Positions 13,947 to 16,791 of a stretch of DNA of 16,791 nucleotides are shown here, in pieces. Source of the stretch: Vibrio sp. GTDB lineage: Bacteria > Pseudomonadota > Gammaproteobacteria > Enterobacterales > Vibrionaceae. The notes below the pieces were generated by a model. The model was not told the DNA's origin. It ran no database searches and was given only the letters and a program-made list of their open reading frames with translations. Both the position numbers and the translations under genes were made by a program. Position 1 is the first letter of the stretch; each line of letters starts with the position of its first letter. The stretch lies in NCBI GenBank assembly GCA_007124475.1, contig SLFB01000306.1:1-16791 (forward strand), read 5' to 3'.

Positions 13947-16478
13947 TTAATGGCTTTTGTCTCCATCTTTATCGGCAATCGTTAGCCAGCGTAGCCGATT
14001 AGCATTGGTGACCACTGTGATCGATGATAAGGCCATGGCGGCACCAGCGACAACAGGGCTGAGTAAAAAGCCAAAGGCAGGATAGAGTACACCTGCAGCA
14101 ATCGGGATACCGAGTGTATTGTAAATGAAGGCGCCGAATAAGTTTTGCTTCATATTATTTAATGTTGCTTTTGATAAATAGATGGCATTGACGACGGCAA
14201 GAGGTGATGAATTGAGTAAAGTCATTTGCGCACTTTCAATGGCAACATCACTACCACTACCCATAGCGATACCAATGTCTGCTTGCGCTAATGCTGGTGC
14301 ATCATTAATCCCATCTCCGACCATGGCAACTTGTCGTCCTTGTTGCTGCAATTGCTCAATATGTTGTGCTTTTTGATCGGGCAATACTTGAGCGATCACT
14401 TGTGCTATACCCAATTGTTGGGCAATCGCTGCGGCAACACTGTGTTGATCCCCCGTTAACATCACCGTATGGATGCCCATGTTATGCAGTTTGTTAATGG
14501 CATTGGCCGCGCTAGCTTTGATTGGATCGGCAATGGCAATGATTCCGATAAGTTGCTGATTACGAGCGATGGCTACCGGAGTCCAAGCTTGCGCAGCAAA
14601 ATAAGCAATATCGCTCTGGGCAATACTCAGGTCCACTGAGAGCTCGTGCATATAATCTAGTGATCCAATCTGAATAAGGTTTTGTTGATAATTAGCGCTG
14701 ATCCCTTTGCCGGGCTGGTTGATAAAATGAGCAATCTTAGCTGGTGAGCAATTTTCCTGCAGAGCAAACTTACAGATGGCTTTACCAAGGGGGTGCTCAG
14801 AATGTTGCTCTAGTCCAGCAGCTAGGCTTAGTAACTCGCTTGGCTTAACGTGAAAGTTCACGACTTGCTGAACTTGAGGTTTCCCTTGGGTTAGGGTGCC
14901 CGTTTTATCAAAGACAACGGTGTCAATTTTACTGGCCAACTGCAATACATTAGCGTCTCGAATCAATATACCCATTTCTGCCGCTTTACCAATCCCCACG
15001 GTTACTGATAAGGGGGTCGCTAAACCAAGCGCACAGGGACAAGCGATAATCAGTACCGTCGTGGTGACAACCAACATATAACTGGCTTTAGGATCGGGGC
15101 CGAACCAAAACCATATCAGTGCCGCTAAAAGGGCAATAACGACCACAACGGGGACAAACACCGCGGAAATTTGATCAGCCAGCTTCGCGATGGCTGGTTT
15201 ACTGCTTTGTGCTTGACGAACCAGATGAATGATACGAGCCAGCATCGTTTGTGAGCCGATTCCGGTGGCTTCAATTAATAAACTACCATCTTGATTGATG
15301 GTGCCAGCGGCGACGGAATCCCCGCCGGTTTTAAAGCGAGGGATGGGTTCACCCGTCAGCATCGCCTCATCGATATACGATTGGCCTTCCAGTACCACAC
15401 CATCAACCGGCACTTTCTCACCGGGCTTGATACGAAGTTGCATTGCTTGCTGAATATTAGCGATAGCAATGACTTGTTCACCTTGAGAGGTCACAACAGT
15501 GGCTTGCTGTGGCTGTAGATTAATGAGCGCTTGTAGTGATTGAGTGGTTTTGGCCTTAGCTTTGGTTTCAATATAATGACCAAGAGAAATGAGACCGATA
15601 ATCATGGCTGAAGCTTCAAAATAGACGTGTCGCGCTGCAATCGGAAACCAGTCAGGAAATAGCACGATCAACATAGAATATAGCCATGCGGAGCCAGTAC
15701 CTAAGGCCACGAGAGTATCCATCGTGGCGCGGCGATGACGTAATGATTGCCAAGCATTAATAAAAAAACTTTGCCCTGCCGTTGCCAGCATGGCGAAACA
15801 AGCGATACCAATTATTCCCCAACCTATTTGATCTTGAGTATGGCTAATCATCATGCTGCCACCAGCCATACCCCATATCATCATCGGTCCGCCAAGCATT
15901 AATCCAATCAAACTGTTGTGCAAGTGACGTTGTTGGATTTTTGCTAATCGTTGCTGTTGTTCCGTTTGCTGGGTTAGCGGATCGGCACTGAGTTGCGCTT
16001 GATAGCCTGCTTGTTTTATCGCACTAAGCAGTTGATCGCTAAGAGATGGTTCACACCATACTTGAGCGCTTTGCTGTGCTAAGTTGACTTGTACCCTTTG
16101 TACGCCAGAGACAGCAGTAAGGGCTTTTTCTACCGAGTTGACGCAGCTTGCGCATGTCATACCATCAATAAGCAAGTGGATAACCGAGGCATCTAACAAA
16201 GGGGAATGAGTAGCCAGCACGGGTTCATTGGATTGTGGTTCTGGTCCACTATCCATACCTTGTTTAGCCATAAGAGTGGGTTCACTGAGCTGTGCTTGAT
16301 AGCCTAACTGCTCAATACTCAGTTGAAGTTGCTCCAGTGAGGCGTTGACTTCAAGTTCGATAGCGGTAGGTGATAAAGCATGGATATGTACCGTAAAATG
16401 ATGGTTTAAGTGACGTTCTAATTTACGTGCACATCCCATGCAATTTAAGCCGGATAAAGACAAAGTATAATGGTTCAT
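13947..16478 (-). CDS. copA: Copper-exporting P1B-type ATPase CopA
   Basis: CopA pumps Cu(I) from cytoplasm to periplasm, driven by ATP. The 843-residue protein has two N-terminal heavy-metal-binding domains with CxxC pairs at C13/C16 (NCMGC) and C109/C112 (TCASC), joined by a Pro/Gln-rich linker. Then come the membrane helices, the actuator loop TGEP (375-378), the metal-site CPC (480-482), phosphorylation site D524 (DKTGT), H562-P563, and GDGINDAP (721-728). Y786-N787 and M815-xx-S818-S819 complete the Cu(I) signature of P1B-1 pumps. ATG 16478 follows AGG at 8-base spacing; a GTG three codons upstream overlaps it. No cueR gene lies in the window, and no clear CueR-type operator is visible upstream, where repeat element B begins only 12 bases from the start codon. 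Confidence 0.96.
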   Translation of the reverse strand: MNHYTLSLSGLNCMGCARKLERHLNHHFTVHIHALSPTAIELEVNASLEQLQLSIEQLGYQAQLSEPTLMAKQGMDSGPEPQSNEPVLATHSPLLDASVIHLLIDGMTCASCVNSVEKALTAVSGVQRVQVNLAQQSAQVWCEPSLSDQLLSAIKQAGYQAQLSADPLTQQTEQQQRLAKIQQRHLHNSLIGLMLGGPMMIWGMAGGSMMISHTQDQIGWGIIGIACFAMLATAGQSFFINAWQSLRHRRATMDTLVALGTGSAWLYSMLIVLFPDWFPIAARHVYFEASAMIIGLISLGHYIETKAKAKTTQSLQALINLQPQQATVVTSQGEQVIAIANIQQAMQLRIKPGEKVPVDGVVLEGQSYIDEAMLTGEPIPRFKTGGDSVAAGTINQDGSLLIEATGIGSQTMLARIIHLVRQAQSSKPAIAKLADQISAVFVPVVVVIALLAALIWFWFGPDPKASYMLVVTTTVLIIACPCALGLATPLSVTVGIGKAAEMGILIRDANVLQLASKIDTVVFDKTGTLTQGKPQVQQVVNFHVKPSELLSLAAGLEQHSEHPLGKAICKFALQENCSPAKIAHFINQPGKGISANYQQNLIQIGSLDYMHELSVDLSIAQSDIAYFAAQAWTPVAIARNQQLIGIIAIADPIKASAANAINKLHNMGIHTVMLTGDQHSVAAAIAQQLGIAQVIAQVLPDQKAQHIEQLQQQGRQVAMVGDGINDAPALAQADIGIAMGSGSDVAIESAQMTLLNSSPLAVVNAIYLSKATLNNMKQNLFGAFIYNTLGIPIAAGVLYPAFGFLLSPVVAGAAMALSSITVVTNANRLRWLTIADKDGDKSH

Positions 16479-16490
16479 GTGATACACCTA

Positions 16491-16564
16491 GGGTCTGTTG
16501 ACCTTTCGAGCTGATTTTTGCAGCAGTTTGTGGCTTCTTTATACAAGGTAGAGGCTTTGAAATG
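16491..16564 (+). repeat. Element B, left arm: palindromic repeat abutting copA
   Basis: This arm begins GGGTCTGTTGACCTTTCGAG and includes CAGCAGTTTGTGGCTTCTTT (16521-16540). The reverse complement of that stretch matches AAAGGAGCCACAAAC at 16726-16740 in 14 of 15 positions. Inner bases also pair across the centre (GGCTTT here, AAAGCC at 16707-16712 with one interruption). The arm lies directly upstream of the copA Shine-Dalgarno. A TATAAA on the minus strand (16538-16543) is a possible copA -10. I believe similar sequences are dispersed in marine Vibrionales, but I cannot verify this here. Confidence 0.7.
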
Positions 16565-16692
16565 TATACTCTTCCTACTTGAAGCTGCAGGGGTGTTGGC
16601 TACGTTCGTTCACCCCAATCATAGAGTCTGTCTATGCTCATGGGGATGAACTCACTTGCCGCCTACCTGCAACTCCAAGTGGTTTGGGTATA
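16565..16692 (+). repeat. Element A, copy 4, nested inside element B
   Basis: A 128-bp copy runs from TATACTCTTCCTACTTGAAG to CCAAGTGGTTTGGGTATA. The terminal arms pair with each other: ACTTGAAGCTGCAGG against ACTTGGAGTTGCAGG, 13 of 15 identical. It sits at the centre of symmetry of element B. The flanks read GAAATG on the left and GTTATTC on the right, with TA at both junctions, consistent with insertion at a TA dinucleotide. Confidence 0.9.
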
Positions 16693-16756
16693 GTTATTCT
16701 ACCTGAAAAGCCGATAACGCCGTAGAAAGGAGCCACAAACGCTGCCCGAAGGGGTC
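16693..16756 (+). repeat. Element B, right arm (degenerate)
   Basis: This is the counterpart of the arm at 16491-16564. AAAGGAGCCACAAAC (16726-16740) is the best preserved part, followed by GCTGC, then CCGAAGGGGTC, which corresponds to TCGAAAGGTC in the reversed left arm after an apparent deletion of about 10 bases. The outer boundary is uncertain. The remaining bases to the window end (16757-16791) show nothing I can assign. Confidence 0.6.
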
Positions 16757-16791
16757 GATTAAAACACTTTTATCTCGAACAAATTTAACCG

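Noticed and set aside
16491..16560. Possible CueR operator in GTTGACCTTTCGAGC before copA
   Set aside because: GACCTT resembles half of a CueR site, but it is in the wrong position relative to copA, lacks the matching GGAAGG or AAGG half at the right distance, and is part of the element B arm.
420..16692. CRISPR array or IS element
   Set aside because: The repeats are far apart, palindromic and separated by genes, with no regular spacers. There is no transposase or cas gene in the window.

Overview
The window is ordinary chromosomal DNA of a gammaproteobacterium. Protein sequences closely follow the Escherichia coli orthologues, and the base composition is moderately AT-rich. This style, together with intergenic palindromic repeats of a kind I associate with marine Vibrionales, suggests Vibrionaceae (Vibrio or Photobacterium type). 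The genus is an inference, not something the sequence proves.

Left part (1-9234, all on the + strand): the 3' end of ndk, then rlmN, rodZ, ispG, hisS, yfgM, bamB and der. This is the conserved enterobacterial order. It covers rRNA/tRNA methylation, cell shape, isoprenoid synthesis, tRNA-His charging, envelope quality control, outer-membrane protein assembly and ribosome assembly. rodZ to bamB are tightly packed and probably co-transcribed. A strong hairpin terminator follows bamB, and der has its own likely promoter.

Middle part (9319-11994): der converges on purN, and purM-purN (minus strand) diverge from upp (plus strand). This is the purine and pyrimidine nucleotide block. A good PurR operator lies over the purM promoter. 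Order and orientation match E. coli, except that the xseA-guaBA-ppx-ppk stretch lying between der and purN in E. coli is absent.

Right part (12051-16791, all minus strand): rluF (23S pseudouridine synthase), smrA (Smr-domain nuclease) and copA (copper-exporting P-type ATPase).

The main feature beyond housekeeping genes is a family of about 128-bp imperfectly palindromic repeats ('element A', four copies at 420, 1852, 13772 and 16565). Their TATA termini place -10-like hexamers at the edges facing outward. One copy appears to carry a near-consensus promoter for smrA. Another is inserted at the apex of a second palindromic repeat ('element B') that directly abuts the copA ribosome-binding site. 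No CRISPR array, tRNA, rRNA, prophage or transposase gene was seen.
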